This document shows, piece after piece, positions 55,527 to 64,000 of a stretch of DNA of 64,000 nucleotides. Numbering within the stretch: position 1 is the first letter of the stretch; every line of letters begins with the position of its first letter. Under the pieces are notes generated by a model. The model did no database searches. It was given only the letters and a program-made list of their open reading frames with translations, and was not told the DNA's origin. Location of the stretch: contig NZ_VTZW01000020.1 in the NCBI RefSeq assembly GCF_009728995.1, positions 122,201 through 186,200 of the forward strand, in the 5' to 3' direction. The position numbers and the translations under genes are program-made. Origin of the DNA: Streptomonospora sp. PA3 (GTDB taxonomy: Bacteria > Actinomycetota > Actinomycetes > Streptosporangiales > Streptosporangiaceae).

Positions 55527-57023
55527 TCACAGCCCCAGCAGCTGCCTGATCGGCCCCAGGGCGAAGTTCACGGCGAAGGCGCCCGCCACGATCCACAGCA
55601 GGGGGTGGATCTCGCGGAACCGGCCCTGGGCCACCCTGATCACGGCGTAGCTGATGAAGCCGACGCCGATCCCGTTGGCGATGGAGTAGCTGAACGGCAT
55701 CATCACGATGGTCAAGAACGCCGGGATGCCGATGGAGTAGTCGCTGAACGGGATCCTGGTGATCTGGGTCACCATCATGAACCCGACGATGATGAGCACC
55801 GGGGTGGCCGCCTCGAACGGCACCAGCTCGACCAGCGGCGAGAACAGCGTGGCCACCAGGAACAGCGCCCCGGTGACGACGGGTGCGAGCCCGGTGCGCG
55901 CCCCCTCGCCGACACCGGCCGCGGACTCGGCGAAGACGGTGTTGACCGACGACGGCGCGGCACCGCCGGCGATCGTGCCCAGCGAGTCGACGATCAGCAC
56001 CTCGCGGGCGCGCGGGACGTTGCCCCGCTCGTCGAGCAGGCCCGCCTGCCCGGCCACACCGACCATGGTGCCCATCGTGTCGAAGAAGTCGGCCAGCAGC
56101 AGCGTGAAGATCAGCAGAATGACCGCGATCGTCCCCGCGTTGGCGAAGCTGCCGAACAGGTTGAACTGCCCGATCAGGCTGAAGTCGGGCAGGGAGACGA
56201 TGTCGCCCAACGAGGTCGGCAGGGACGGCACGGTCAGCGACCAGCCCTCGGGGTTGACCGGCCCCTGGCCGTCGTCCATGGGCCCCACCTGCGCGAACGT
56301 CTCGATGACGATCGCCACGACCGTGGCCACGGCGATGCCGATCAGCATCGCGCCGCGCACCCGGTTCACGATGAGCGCGATGGTCAGGATCAGGCCGATG
56401 ACGAAGACGAGGATGGGCCAGCCCGACAGCGATCCGTTGCCCAACTGCACCGGGACCGTGGTGTCGGCGGCGTCGGGGATGCGGCGGATGAATCCGGCGT
56501 TGACGAAGCCCACGAGCGTCAGGAACATGCCCACGCCCACCGCGATGGCGCTCTTGAGCTCGGGCGGGATGGCCCGGAAGACGGCGGTGCGGAACCCGGT
56601 CAGCACCAGCAGCAGCAGGACGAGACCCTCGAGGATGATCACGCCCATCGCGTCGGCCCAGGTCATCTGCGGCGCGAGCGAGTAGGCGACGATGACGTTG
56701 AGCCCCATGCCCGCGGCGATCGCGAACGGGTAGCGGCTGACGACGCCCATCAGGATGGTGATCACACCGCCGACCAGCGCCGTGGTCGCCGCGACACGGG
56801 TGATGCCGAGGGTGTCGCCGTTCATGTCCTCGGCGGTGCCGATGATCAGCGGGTTGAGGACGATGATGTAGGCCATGGCGAAGAACGTCGCCAGGCCGCC
56901 GCGGATCTCCCGGGGGAACGTCGATCCGCGCTCGCGGATGTGGAAGTAGCGGTCGAGCCGGCCCGCTAGGCCGCTCGGGCGCTGGGCGATCCGGTCCTCA
57001 TCGGGCTGTGGCGTTGGGTTCAC
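55527..57023 (-). CDS. NCS2-family purine/xanthine permease (AzgA/PbuG type)
   Basis: This 498-residue nucleobase permease has about 12-14 membrane spans. Features of the AzgA group are the start GSTFPREIRGGLATFFAMAYI (shown partly as REIRGGLATFFAMAYI), AAGMGLNVIVAYSLAP, DFFDTMGTMVGVAGQAGL and the TSSVNTVFAESAAGVGEGARTG-like region (APSSVNTVFAESAAGVGEGA). These transport hypoxanthine, guanine or adenine with protons. GTG 57023 was chosen because the longer frame begins in low-quality leader; AGGG lies 8-12 nt upstream. No purine riboswitch was recognised in the leader. It is divergent from a DUF2530 gene. Confidence 0.9.
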   Translation of the reverse strand: MNPTPQPDEDRIAQRPSGLAGRLDRYFHIRERGSTFPREIRGGLATFFAMAYIIVLNPLIIGTAEDMNGDTLGITRVAATTALVGGVITILMGVVSRYPFAIAAGMGLNVIVAYSLAPQMTWADAMGVIILEGLVLLLLVLTGFRTAVFRAIPPELKSAIAVGVGMFLTLVGFVNAGFIRRIPDAADTTVPVQLGNGSLSGWPILVFVIGLILTIALIVNRVRGAMLIGIAVATVVAIVIETFAQVGPMDDGQGPVNPEGWSLTVPSLPTSLGDIVSLPDFSLIGQFNLFGSFANAGTIAVILLIFTLLLADFFDTMGTMVGVAGQAGLLDERGNVPRAREVLIVDSLGTIAGGAAPSSVNTVFAESAAGVGEGARTGLAPVVTGALFLVATLFSPLVELVPFEAATPVLIIVGFMMVTQITRIPFSDYSIGIPAFLTIVMMPFSYSIANGIGVGFISYAVIRVAQGRFREIHPLLWIVAGAFAVNFALGPIRQLLGL

Positions 57024-57220
57024 GTTGCTCGACCCTGGCAGACGGGAATCAAGGTACGAGCTCAGCCTAGTTGCAGCTTCGCACAAAACGGCACAGCGTT
57101 CTCCGCACGGTGTTAGGCGGATCATACGAACGCCGCCGCGCGGCGGCAAGCCCCCGCTCTGTCCCTCGGCCCCGCCGCCGGCCGCACAGCGCGGCAGCGG
57201 GCCCGCACGCGCCCATCGAT

Positions 57221-57226
57221 TAGCCT
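57221..57226 (+). promoter_or_regulatory. -10 hexamer of a candidate leaderless mRNA (DUF2530)
   Basis: TAGCCT ends 6 nt before the GTG at 57233, identical in sequence and spacing to the xthA element. Confidence 0.5.
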
Positions 57227-57232
57227 GAGGGC

Positions 57233-57661
57233 GTGCGCCAGCCCCGCAAGCCCGATCCCGAGGTCATGGAGAGCGACTACCGCATCCCCACGGCCCTGGG
57301 CACGGCGGCCTGGACCGCGGCGCTGGTCGTCCTGCTGGCGATGGGCGACCAACTGCCCGCGGAGGACCGCTGGTGGCGCTGGGTGTGCCTGACCGGGATC
57401 GCCTTCGGCGTGTTCGGCTACGTCTACATCCCCCGGCACCTGCGCAGCCGCGAAAAGAGCGGTGGGGACCACCCCGCCGAGGCCGGCGAGGGCACCGGCC
57501 GACCGGACGCGCAGCACGCCTCCGCGGCCGGCGCCGAACCCCCCGCCCAGCGCAGCACCCCCTCCGCCGGCGACGAGTCGGCCGCCGCGCCGACCGGTGA
57601 TTCCGCGGACGACCGCGACCGCCTCCCCGCGCCCGGCGACTCCGGCGGCGACCGGGCGTGA
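57233..57661 (+). CDS. DUF2530 membrane protein
   Basis: This 142-residue actinobacterial protein has two membrane spans near the N-terminus (TALGTAAWTAALVVLLAMG and WWRWVCLTGIAFGVFGYVYI) and then RRHLRSRE-like basic residues (PRHLRSREK). The remaining 70 residues form a low-complexity Gly/Asp/Ala tail that is longer than the usual DUF2530 protein. DUF2530 genes commonly sit beside NCS2 permease genes, as here, which suggests a linked but unknown membrane role. The GTG start appears leaderless. The following methyltransferase starts 97 nt downstream. Confidence 0.85.
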   Translation: MRQPRKPDPEVMESDYRIPTALGTAAWTAALVVLLAMGDQLPAEDRWWRWVCLTGIAFGVFGYVYIPRHLRSREKSGGDHPAEAGEGTGRPDAQHASAAGAEPPAQRSTPSAGDESAAAPTGDSADDRDRLPAPGDSGGDRA

Positions 57662-57746
57662 GCCGGCGCCGGACGCGCGCGCCGCCGGCCGCACGACCCG
57701 CCGCGGCCCCTGCGGCCGAACGCACGAGCCACAGGCGGCACTCCTT

Positions 57747-57752
57747 GATAAT
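57747..57752 (+). promoter_or_regulatory. -10 hexamer of a candidate leaderless mRNA (methyltransferase)
   Basis: GATAAT ends 6 nt before the GTG at 57759, with no ribosome binding site. Confidence 0.5.
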
Positions 57753-57758
57753 GGGCGC

Positions 57759-59243
57759 GTGTCTGAATCGTTTCGCCCGTTTCCGCACGCACTCGCCGAC
57801 CGGCTCCGCAAGACGCTGCTGGACGCCGACTACACCGTCTCCGGCGTGCGCGACCGGCTCGGCGACATGGCTTCGCGCGCGCTGGCGCGCGAGCAGTTGA
57901 CTCCCGCCCTGCGCGCCACGGGCGGCGAGGAGCGGCTGGGGGTGCTGCTGCGCCTGTGGTGGCTGCAGGAACCCGTGGCCGAGTCCGCCGCGCGCGCCGT
58001 GCTGCCGATCGACGACCTGGCCGACGCCGGCCTGGTCGCCGCGGGTGCGGACGGCGTGCGCGCGCTGGTGCACCTGGCGCCCTGGGAGATGGAGGAGGGC
58101 CGCCCCGGCTTCGTCGTCTCCGACCCCACCGTGCGCCCCGGGCAGGGCACCCCCCGGCCCGACCACGTCGTCGGCGCCGGCGGGGCTTCAGCCAACCTGT
58201 CCCGGCTGCTGGTCGACGGCCCCTTCGAGCGCGCGCTGGATGTGGGCACGGGCTGCGGCGTGCAGGCGCTGCACCTGGCCGCACGCGCCGCCGAGGTGAC
58301 GGCCACCGACGTCAACCCGCGAGCGCTGCACCTGGCCGAGATCACCTGGGCGCTGTCGGACGTGCCCCACGTGCGCCCGCGCGAGGGTTCGCTTTACGAG
58401 CCCGTCGCGGGCGAGCGGTTCGACCTGATCGCGTGCAACCCCCCGTTCGTGATCACCCCCGATACCCGCTACACCTACCGGGAGTCCGGCCTGGCCGGCG
58501 ACGCCGTCTGCGCCGAGCTGGTCCGCCGGGCGCCCGGCCACCTCACCGACGGCGGCTGGTGCCAGATCCTGGCCAACTGGCTGCACGTGGAGGGCGAGGA
58601 CTGGCGGGACCGGGTCGGCGAATGGGTGGCCGGCACCGGCTGCTCGGGGTGGGTGGTCCAGCGCGACGTGCAGGACCCCGCCGAGTACGTCGAGCTGTGG
58701 CTGCGCGACTCCTGCGAGGCCGGCAGCCCCGAGTACACGCGGCGCTACGACGCCTGGCTGGACTACTTCGAGCGGGAGGCCGTCCAGGGGATCGGGTTCG
58801 GCTGGATCAGCCTGCGCAACGACGTCGCCCAGGACGCGGCCGTGCGCCTGGAGGAGCTGCGCCACGACGTCGAGCAGCCGGTGGGGCGCTACCTGCCCGA
58901 GGTCGTCGACGGCGCGATGACGGCCAACCGGCTCACCGACGCCGCGCTGCTCTCGGCGCACGTGGCGCTGGCGCCCGAGGTGGTCGAGGAGCGCATCGCG
59001 GTGCCCGGCGCGCCCGATCCCGAGCGCATCCTGCTGCGCCAGCGCGGCGGCCTGCGGCGGGTGGCCCAGGTCGGCACGATCGAGGCGGCGCTGGCCAGCG
59101 TGTGCGACGGCACCATGCCGGTGGGGCCGCTGCTGGATGCGATCGCCGAGCTCACCGACCGCGACCCGGGCGAGCTGCGCACCCAGACCCCCGGCGTGCT
59201 GCGCTCGCTGATCGCCGAGGGGTTCTTCCGCGTGGCCCGCTGA
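57759..59243 (+). CDS. SAM-dependent methyltransferase with DUF7059-like N-terminus
   Basis: This 494-residue protein has an N-terminal helical domain (about residues 1-150), a class-I methyltransferase domain (about 150-330) and a C-terminal winged-helix-like region. The SAM motif I is ALDVGTGCGVQALHLA, motif II includes ATDVNPRAL, and the catalytic motif IV is CNPPFVI. The NPPF motif is shared with N-methylating enzymes such as HemK/PrmC and RsmC-like rRNA methyltransferases. The natural target is unknown, but rRNA or protein amide N-methylation is plausible. It is convergent with the sacsin-like ATPase gene, ending 19 nt away. Confidence 0.85.
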   Translation: MSESFRPFPHALADRLRKTLLDADYTVSGVRDRLGDMASRALAREQLTPALRATGGEERLGVLLRLWWLQEPVAESAARAVLPIDDLADAGLVAAGADGVRALVHLAPWEMEEGRPGFVVSDPTVRPGQGTPRPDHVVGAGGASANLSRLLVDGPFERALDVGTGCGVQALHLAARAAEVTATDVNPRALHLAEITWALSDVPHVRPREGSLYEPVAGERFDLIACNPPFVITPDTRYTYRESGLAGDAVCAELVRRAPGHLTDGGWCQILANWLHVEGEDWRDRVGEWVAGTGCSGWVVQRDVQDPAEYVELWLRDSCEAGSPEYTRRYDAWLDYFEREAVQGIGFGWISLRNDVAQDAAVRLEELRHDVEQPVGRYLPEVVDGAMTANRLTDAALLSAHVALAPEVVEERIAVPGAPDPERILLRQRGGLRRVAQVGTIEAALASVCDGTMPVGPLLDAIAELTDRDPGELRTQTPGVLRSLIAEGFFRVAR

Positions 59244-59262
59244 CCGGCCGCAGGGCACCGGC

Positions 59263-62200
59263 TCAGTCCAGGTCGGCCTCCGCCAGCAGGGTCGGCAGCG
59301 CCCGCGGGTCGCGCAGCACCGCGGCGATGAGATGGCGGGCCTCCCAGCGGTCGGCGAGCCAGCACAGCGCGCGGGCCAGGCCGTCGGTGGTGGAGGCGTG
59401 CGCCGTCTGCCCGTCGCAGAACCACTCCACCTCCGTGCCGTCCACGGTCAGCTCCTCGTGGTGGACGTAGGTGAGGACACCGCCGGGCAGGAAGGCGCCG
59501 ACCTCGTCGGGCACCGGAAGGACCTGGCCCGTGGTCTCGACCTCGGCGTCGATCTCCTCGCCGGCCAGCGCCAGATCCAGCACGTCGGCCAGCGCCGCGG
59601 CCGAGCGCGCCGGGGCCAGTACCGCCGGCCGGCCGCCCAGCAGCGGCAGCAGGTCGGGGCGGTCGACGACGACCGCGTCCTCGGCGTCGGCCAGCACGAT
59701 GGCGCCGCCCTGCACGGCGCGCACCCGTTCGGGCGGAGTGACCCGATCGGGGTCGACGCCGGCCAGCGCGGTCCACAGCTCACGCAGGGCAGGGCGCTGG
59801 ACGTGGCGGTCGGGATCAGCGATGCGCTCCAGCAGGTCGTCGGGGCCGTCGGTCTCGGCCAGCAGGCCGGCCAGGCTTGACCGGACGCCGAGCGCGGCCG
59901 CGAGGGAGCCGTCGATCCCACTCGGTGCGGGGTCGTAGAGTCCCGCGAGCACCGGGTCGGCGTCGGCGGTGCGCAGGTCGGTGGGGCGGCGCCCGTCGAG
60001 CACCGCTCCGGTGCGCAGCCACCAGGCGGTGTAGGAGGGGACGTCGGCGACCTGCCCGTGCTCGCCGAGGACGCGCGCGGGCGCGGTGACGGTCTCGCGC
60101 AGCCGCGGGCCCGACAGCAGCTCCATGGCCTGGGGCCAGCGGTCCTCGCGGACGAACTCCAGGTCGGCGACCGCGGCGAACTCGGTCACCACGGGCGGCA
60201 GGTCGGGACCGCCCAGCCGTTCGGCGACCTCCTCGGCCCATTCGTCCAGGCCGTCGAGCCCTTCCAGCCGGGTGCCGCTGCGGGCCTCCTCCAGCGCGGC
60301 GCCCAGGGTGAGGTCGGATGCGCGCACCACCGTGAAGGAGTCGAGCACCCCGACCGCGGCCAGGGCCTCCTCGCCGTAGCGCTCGACGAGGTCGGGGGCG
60401 ACGACGCCGAAGGGGGCGTCGGCGACCAGGATGCCGCGCAGCGGGCTGCTGGGCAGCAGCAGCTCGCCCGCGACCGAGTAGCCGCCCTCGTCGTCGCGCA
60501 GCGCCAGCTCGGCCAGCCACGGGGCGTCCTCCACCGTGGTCCCGGCCAGCGCCACCAGGTCGAGCACCGGGCTCCAGACGGTGTCGGGGTCGTCGGCGTC
60601 CAGGGAGTTCTCCACGGCCGCGCGGGTCTGCGGGTCGGCGAGGACGGCGGCCGGACCCGCCTCGACGGCGCCCAGCCGCTCCAGGATCGGGTCGGCGGCC
60701 TCGGGGTGCACGATGCGCAGTCCCAGCGGGGCCAGCTGCGCGGCCGCGGCGCCGCCGAGGGTGTCGGCGGAGGGCACGAGCAGGCCCCGGGGCCCGCGCA
60801 CCAGCCTGCCGTCCGCCAGCGGCACCGGCAGCGCTCCGAGGTCGCCCAGATCGGCGCCGTGCTGCCCGGCCTGGCGCAGGGCGGCGTAGAGCCGGGCCCA
60901 CCAGGCGGGCTCGCGGTCGAGGTCGCCGAGCAGGTCGGCCAGCTCGGCCAGGCCCAGGCGGCGCACCCGCAACTGGGCCAGCGCGGGGTGGTAGGGATTC
61001 CAGTCGCCGGGCAGTGCGGTGCCGACCACCTCGGAGAGCACGGAGACGACCTCGGGGCCGCCGTCGAGCGCCACGGCGTCGCGCGGGCGCACCGGTTCGC
61101 CCCGAGCGGTCCGCAGGAACGGGGTGTCCAGCAGCGGTTTGGCGGCCGCGGAGCGGAAGCGCCCGTCGAACTCGCCGCGGCCCATCAGCGACAGCGGCAC
61201 GAGGTCCAGCGCTGCGCGGGCGCCCACGGCGCACAGCAGCTCGCAGTAGGCGTCGGCGGCCTCGGCGATCAGCGCCTCGGCGGCCGGGCCCGCGGCGACG
61301 CGGCGGCGGTCGGGGCCCAGTGGGAAGGTGCCGATGAGCAGCGCCGGGAGTGCGAGCGCGTCGTCGGTGGGCGTGGGAGCGTGCACGACAGCGGCGACGT
61401 CGTCGGGCAGCGGGGCGGTGCCGCCGTCGGGGGTGACGGGGACCGCCCAGGTCAGCGACCAGTCCAGCCGGTCGCGCTCCTCGCTGGGCCGGTCGGACAG
61501 CTGCGCCGGGTCGAACCGGCCGGTGCGGGTGGCGGTGCGCCAGCGGACGGTGCGCGCTTGAGAGCCGCCGGCGGGCGGCGGGGTCTCGCCGTCCAAGGCC
61601 GCGCGCGGGCCGGTGTGCTCGACGCGGGTGACGACGTCCCCGTCGGGACCGGGCTCGCGGGTGAGCACCCGTTCTCCCCCGCCGGTGGCGACGCGGATCT
61701 CGGCGAGGTCCGGCAGCGCGAGCAGCAGCGCCGGGGTGGTGGCCTCCAGCAGCCGGTGCAGCCGGTCGGCGGCCTCGGCGTCGGGCAGCACCAGCCCGAC
61801 CTCGGTGTCGTAGCCGTCGGCGGGGCGGTCGCCGGCGGCGAAGGGCAGCCGCAGCAGCGGCAGATGGCCGCTGCGCCGCTGCAGCTCCTCGGCGAGGCCG
61901 GGGGCACGGCCGCCGGCGAGTTCGGCGTCGAGCGCGGCGCGGGCGAGGTCGCGGCTCCAGCGCACGGCGCCCGTCGTGGAGGCGACGGTGATGTCGTCGC
62001 TGAAGGCGGCGACCGCGGAGAACCCCACGCCGAAGCGGCCGGTGGAGCCGGGGGCGCCCTCGTCGCGCTTGGCCGAGGCGCGCAGCGTGGACAGCGACTC
62101 CACGCCCCCTGCCGTCAGCGGGGCGCCGGTGTTGGCTGCGGCGAACCTCCGGCCGCTCAGCTCCAGCCGCAGCCGCCCCGGAACCCCGGCCCGCCGCGCG

Positions 62201-62376
62201 GCGTCGGCGGCGTTCTGGGCCAGTTCGACCACGACGCGGTCGCGGTAGGCGCCGAGCGCGTAGTCCTCCTCGGCGTTGGCGTCCTCACGGAACCGGGCGG
62301 GGGCGTCGGCCCAGCCGTCGAGGACACGCCGCCGCAGTTCGGCCGTGCCGAACGGGTCGGTGTGTGACTGGGGCAT
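59263..62376 (-). CDS. Sacsin-like GHKL/Hsp90-type ATPase, 1037 residues
   Basis: This very large protein has an N-terminal Hsp90/sacsin-type GHKL ATP-binding domain in about residues 40-210. Its Bergerat motifs are VELAQNAADAAR (Asn for Mg), STLRASAKRDE and GRFGVGFSAVAAFS. The remaining 800 residues show no recognised domain and are rich in Leu/Ala/Asp helical segments, like the unknown middle of bacterial sacsin-related proteins. It is conserved in actinobacteria but not functionally described as far as I know. A chaperone-like or signalling ATPase role is an inference. ATG 62376 follows a GGAGGAG ribosome site by about 5 nt. Confidence 0.82.
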   Translation of the reverse strand: MPQSHTDPFGTAELRRRVLDGWADAPARFREDANAEEDYALGAYRDRVVVELAQNAADAARRAGVPGRLRLELSGRRFAAANTGAPLTAGGVESLSTLRASAKRDEGAPGSTGRFGVGFSAVAAFSDDITVASTTGAVRWSRDLARAALDAELAGGRAPGLAEELQRRSGHLPLLRLPFAAGDRPADGYDTEVGLVLPDAEAADRLHRLLEATTPALLLALPDLAEIRVATGGGERVLTREPGPDGDVVTRVEHTGPRAALDGETPPPAGGSQARTVRWRTATRTGRFDPAQLSDRPSEERDRLDWSLTWAVPVTPDGGTAPLPDDVAAVVHAPTPTDDALALPALLIGTFPLGPDRRRVAAGPAAEALIAEAADAYCELLCAVGARAALDLVPLSLMGRGEFDGRFRSAAAKPLLDTPFLRTARGEPVRPRDAVALDGGPEVVSVLSEVVGTALPGDWNPYHPALAQLRVRRLGLAELADLLGDLDREPAWWARLYAALRQAGQHGADLGDLGALPVPLADGRLVRGPRGLLVPSADTLGGAAAAQLAPLGLRIVHPEAADPILERLGAVEAGPAAVLADPQTRAAVENSLDADDPDTVWSPVLDLVALAGTTVEDAPWLAELALRDDEGGYSVAGELLLPSSPLRGILVADAPFGVVAPDLVERYGEEALAAVGVLDSFTVVRASDLTLGAALEEARSGTRLEGLDGLDEWAEEVAERLGGPDLPPVVTEFAAVADLEFVREDRWPQAMELLSGPRLRETVTAPARVLGEHGQVADVPSYTAWWLRTGAVLDGRRPTDLRTADADPVLAGLYDPAPSGIDGSLAAALGVRSSLAGLLAETDGPDDLLERIADPDRHVQRPALRELWTALAGVDPDRVTPPERVRAVQGGAIVLADAEDAVVVDRPDLLPLLGGRPAVLAPARSAAALADVLDLALAGEEIDAEVETTGQVLPVPDEVGAFLPGGVLTYVHHEELTVDGTEVEWFCDGQTAHASTTDGLARALCWLADRWEARHLIAAVLRDPRALPTLLAEADLD

Positions 62377-62625
62377 GGGGGCTCCTCCCGCATCGGTGCT
62401 GAACTACCGTACGCGAACGGATATCCATTCTCAGCCGGATAACGCGGGGCGCCGTCGCCGTCGGGGAGAGGGCGGCACACGGCATCGCCCGCACGCTCGG
62501 GCATGATCGCGTGCCGCCTACCCGGCCGAGAAGGGGACGAAAGCCCCGATGTCTGCGCGGCGAGCAGCGAGAGCGGTGCTGGGGCGCCGCGCAGTAGGAC
62601 AGCGACCCACCAAACACGGCCTAGA

Positions 62626-63703
62626 TGTGATGTCCCGGCACGTCGGTAACAGCCGACACGCCCCCGACAGCGGTTGAACAAGAAGAGGGCCTTCTGATCC
62701 CGGTGTGGATGACAAGTCTGCACCGATGCTCAGGAGGCCCTCGTGTGCCACCGTAACGCGCCACTGACCCCTACCGGCAGACTCCGCCTGGCCCGGTGCG
62801 TCGTCGAGGACGGCTACAGCCGCCGCGAGGCGGCCGAACGCTTCGGCGTCTCACCCAGGACCGCCCACAGATGGGCACGCCGCTACCGCGACGAGGGCGA
62901 GGCCGGCATGGGCGACCGCCCCAGCCGCCCCCACCACAGCCCGGCCCGCACCCCCGCGGCAACCGAACAGCAGGTGCTCGACCTGCGCCGCGAGCACCGC
63001 CTGGGGCCACTGCGGCTGGCCGCGCGCACCGGTATCGGGCCCGCCACCTGCCACCGCATCCTCACGCGCCGCGGCATGGCGCCGCTGGCGGCCTGCGACC
63101 GGGCCACCGGCGAGCCGGTGCGCCGCTACGAACGCGCCCGCCCCGGCGACCTGGTCCACATCGACGTCAAGAAACTCGGCCGCATCCCCGACAGCGGCGG
63201 CCACAAGGTACTGGGCCGGGCCGCCGGCCGCAGCAACAAAGACACCGACGGCCGCGGCCGGGGGTACCTGTTCCTACACACCGCCCTGGACGACCACTCC
63301 CGCCTGGCCTACACCGAGATCCTGACCGACGAGACCGCCCCCACCTGCGCCGGGTTCCTCCGCCGCGCCGTGGCGTGGTTCGCCCGGCGCGGCGTCACCG
63401 CCCGGCGGGTCCTGACCGACAACGCCTGGGCCTACACCAAGACCACCTGGCGCACCACGTGCCGACAGCTGGGCATTGGCCCGCGCTGGACCCGGCCCTG
63501 GCGGCCCCAGACCAACGGCAAGGTCGAACGCTTCCACCTGACCCTGCTCGAAGAATGGGCCTACCAGCGGCCCTACACCTGCGAAGCCCAGCGCCAGGCC
63601 GCATTCGGCGACTGGCTCGACTGGTACAACTATCATCGGCCCCACACCGGGATCGGCGGCCGCACTCCCGCCAGCCGCGTTACCAACCTCCCGGGACATC
63701 ACA
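62626..63703 (+). mobile_element. IS481-family insertion sequence, apparently intact
   Basis: The element is 1078 bp, bounded by imperfect inverted repeats that start TGTGATGTCCCGG and share GGTAAC about 6 nt further in (left 62626-62650, right ending at 63703). Flanks are CCTAGA on the left and CCTAGC on the right, agreeing with the NCTAGN target preference known for IS481; five of six flanking bases match. It contains one transposase gene and nothing else. It sits between the sacsin-like ATPase leader and a heat-shock promoter. Confidence 0.85.
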
Positions 63704-63708
63704 CCTAG
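62743..63708 (+). CDS. IS481-family transposase
   Basis: This 321-residue DDE transposase has an N-terminal helix-turn-helix region (GYSRREAAERFGVSPRTAHRW) and an RNase H-like core. The three acidic residues are visible in HIDVKKLG, LTDNAWAY and NGKVERFHLTLLEEW. GTG 62743 has AGGAGG about 5 nt upstream. The frame is open throughout. The last codon is followed by TAG at 63706-63708, which lies outside the right inverted repeat, inside the CTAG target. The stop codon is therefore supplied by the insertion site. Confidence 0.93.
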   Translation: MCHRNAPLTPTGRLRLARCVVEDGYSRREAAERFGVSPRTAHRWARRYRDEGEAGMGDRPSRPHHSPARTPAATEQQVLDLRREHRLGPLRLAARTGIGPATCHRILTRRGMAPLAACDRATGEPVRRYERARPGDLVHIDVKKLGRIPDSGGHKVLGRAAGRSNKDTDGRGRGYLFLHTALDDHSRLAYTEILTDETAPTCAGFLRRAVAWFARRGVTARRVLTDNAWAYTKTTWRTTCRQLGIGPRWTRPWRPQTNGKVERFHLTLLEEWAYQRPYTCEAQRQAAFGDWLDWYNYHRPHTGIGGRTPASRVTNLPGHHT

Positions 63709-63883
63709 CCCGCCGCCGGCCGTCGGATCCCGCGGCCGCGCCGCCGGCGCCTCGGGCGTCCGCGGCGCGGCCGGGCCCGTGTCCCGCCGCCCCCCGGGGG
63801 GCGGGGCGCGGGCTTTCGCGCGTCCGGGCCGGTGAGGAGTCGTTGACCTGCGGGTAACCCTGCGGGGAACTGTGGTGAGGGCG

Positions 63884-63948
63884 TTTGCACTCGCATATGG
63901 AGAGTGCTAATAATGGTTTCGCTGGCACTCTGACACGAGGAGTGCTAA
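63884..63948 (+). promoter_or_regulatory. Two CIRCE operators (HrcA sites) and a heat-shock promoter
   Basis: The first CIRCE has arms TTTGCACTC (63884-63892) and GAGTGCTAA (63902-63910) with the standard 9-nt spacer. The second has CTGGCACTC (63922-63930) and GAGTGCTAA (63940-63948), also 9 nt apart. TTGCAC (63885-63890), a 17-nt spacer and TAATAA (63908-63913) form a promoter overlapping the first operator. HrcA represses groES/groEL or groEL2 from such sites in actinomycetes, so a chaperonin gene very probably begins just past the right edge. No start codon is within the window. Confidence 0.88.
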
Positions 63949-64000
63949 GCCCTGGTTCGAGGCGATGAGGCCGCGGACTCCGGCAGAGGGGTTGCCGGAC

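Noticed and set aside
57024..57232. Purine riboswitch before the NCS2 permease
   Set aside because: The leader lacks a recognisable three-way junction and conserved loop sequences; purine riboswitches are also uncommon in this group.
59263..62376. Anti-phage system built on the sacsin-like ATPase
   Set aside because: No nuclease, helicase or restriction gene accompanies it; the IS element next door is not evidence of a defence island on its own.

Overview
The window is about 72% GC with strongly GC-biased third codon positions. It carries actinobacterial signature genes: a DUF2530 protein, an IdeR-like DtxR regulator, a CitA-type citrate synthase, a SpoIIE-type phosphatase with GAF and anti-sigma-kinase domains, tandem CIRCE operators, and many candidate leaderless mRNAs. 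It looks like chromosomal DNA of a filamentous actinomycete, perhaps Nocardiopsaceae-like; the family is a guess from gene content. I see no rRNA, no convincing tRNA and no CRISPR array.

1-2.8 kb: minus-strand operon of an ABC-2 exporter (ATPase, permease) and the N-terminus of a membrane protein cut by the window edge. 2.9-11.8 kb: a polyamine uptake and catabolism locus, with aldehyde dehydrogenase, PotA, PotD, PotB, PotC and an FAD amine oxidase in one operon and a divergent class-III aminotransferase. 11.9-14.2 kb: a CMD-family protein, then convergent enoyl-CoA hydratase and short-chain dehydrogenase. 14.3-18.4 kb: ROK glucokinase, a conserved membrane protein and a DHA2 efflux pump. 18.4-23.1 kb: KamA-type aminomutase, PlsX and ArgS. 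23.2-29.7 kb: a secreted acidic protein, YceI, ribokinase, exonuclease III and an OmpR/HK two-component pair.

29.8-39.8 kb: lipid-catabolism genes (two acyl-CoA dehydrogenases and a thiolase), an AlkX-type glycosylase, a GNAT acetyltransferase, an MFS pump fused to a winged-helix domain, and a 55-residue membrane peptide. 39.8-49.6 kb: SpoIIE phosphatase, IdeR, PdxH, citrate synthase, a frameshifted Rpn-like gene, SerC, a GDPD-family phosphodiesterase and an APH(6)-like kinase. 49.6-55.5 kb: three DnaA boxes between convergent genes, a surface protein, a BKACE enzyme, a repeat island, a 32-residue membrane peptide, ThpR, an MFS pump and its MarR regulator. 55.5-64 kb: an NCS2 permease, DUF2530, a methyltransferase, a 1037-residue sacsin-like ATPase, an intact IS481-family element, and two CIRCE operators facing a heat-shock gene beyond the right edge.

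Recurring patterns cross these regions. The palindrome ACCGAA-N5-TTCGGT precedes the thiolase and one acyl-CoA dehydrogenase, with a degenerate copy before the SDR/hydratase pair, which suggests a fatty-acid regulon. At least eight genes have a TAnnnT-like hexamer 6-8 nt before the start codon. Three families of short intergenic repeats (A, B and C below) recur across the window.
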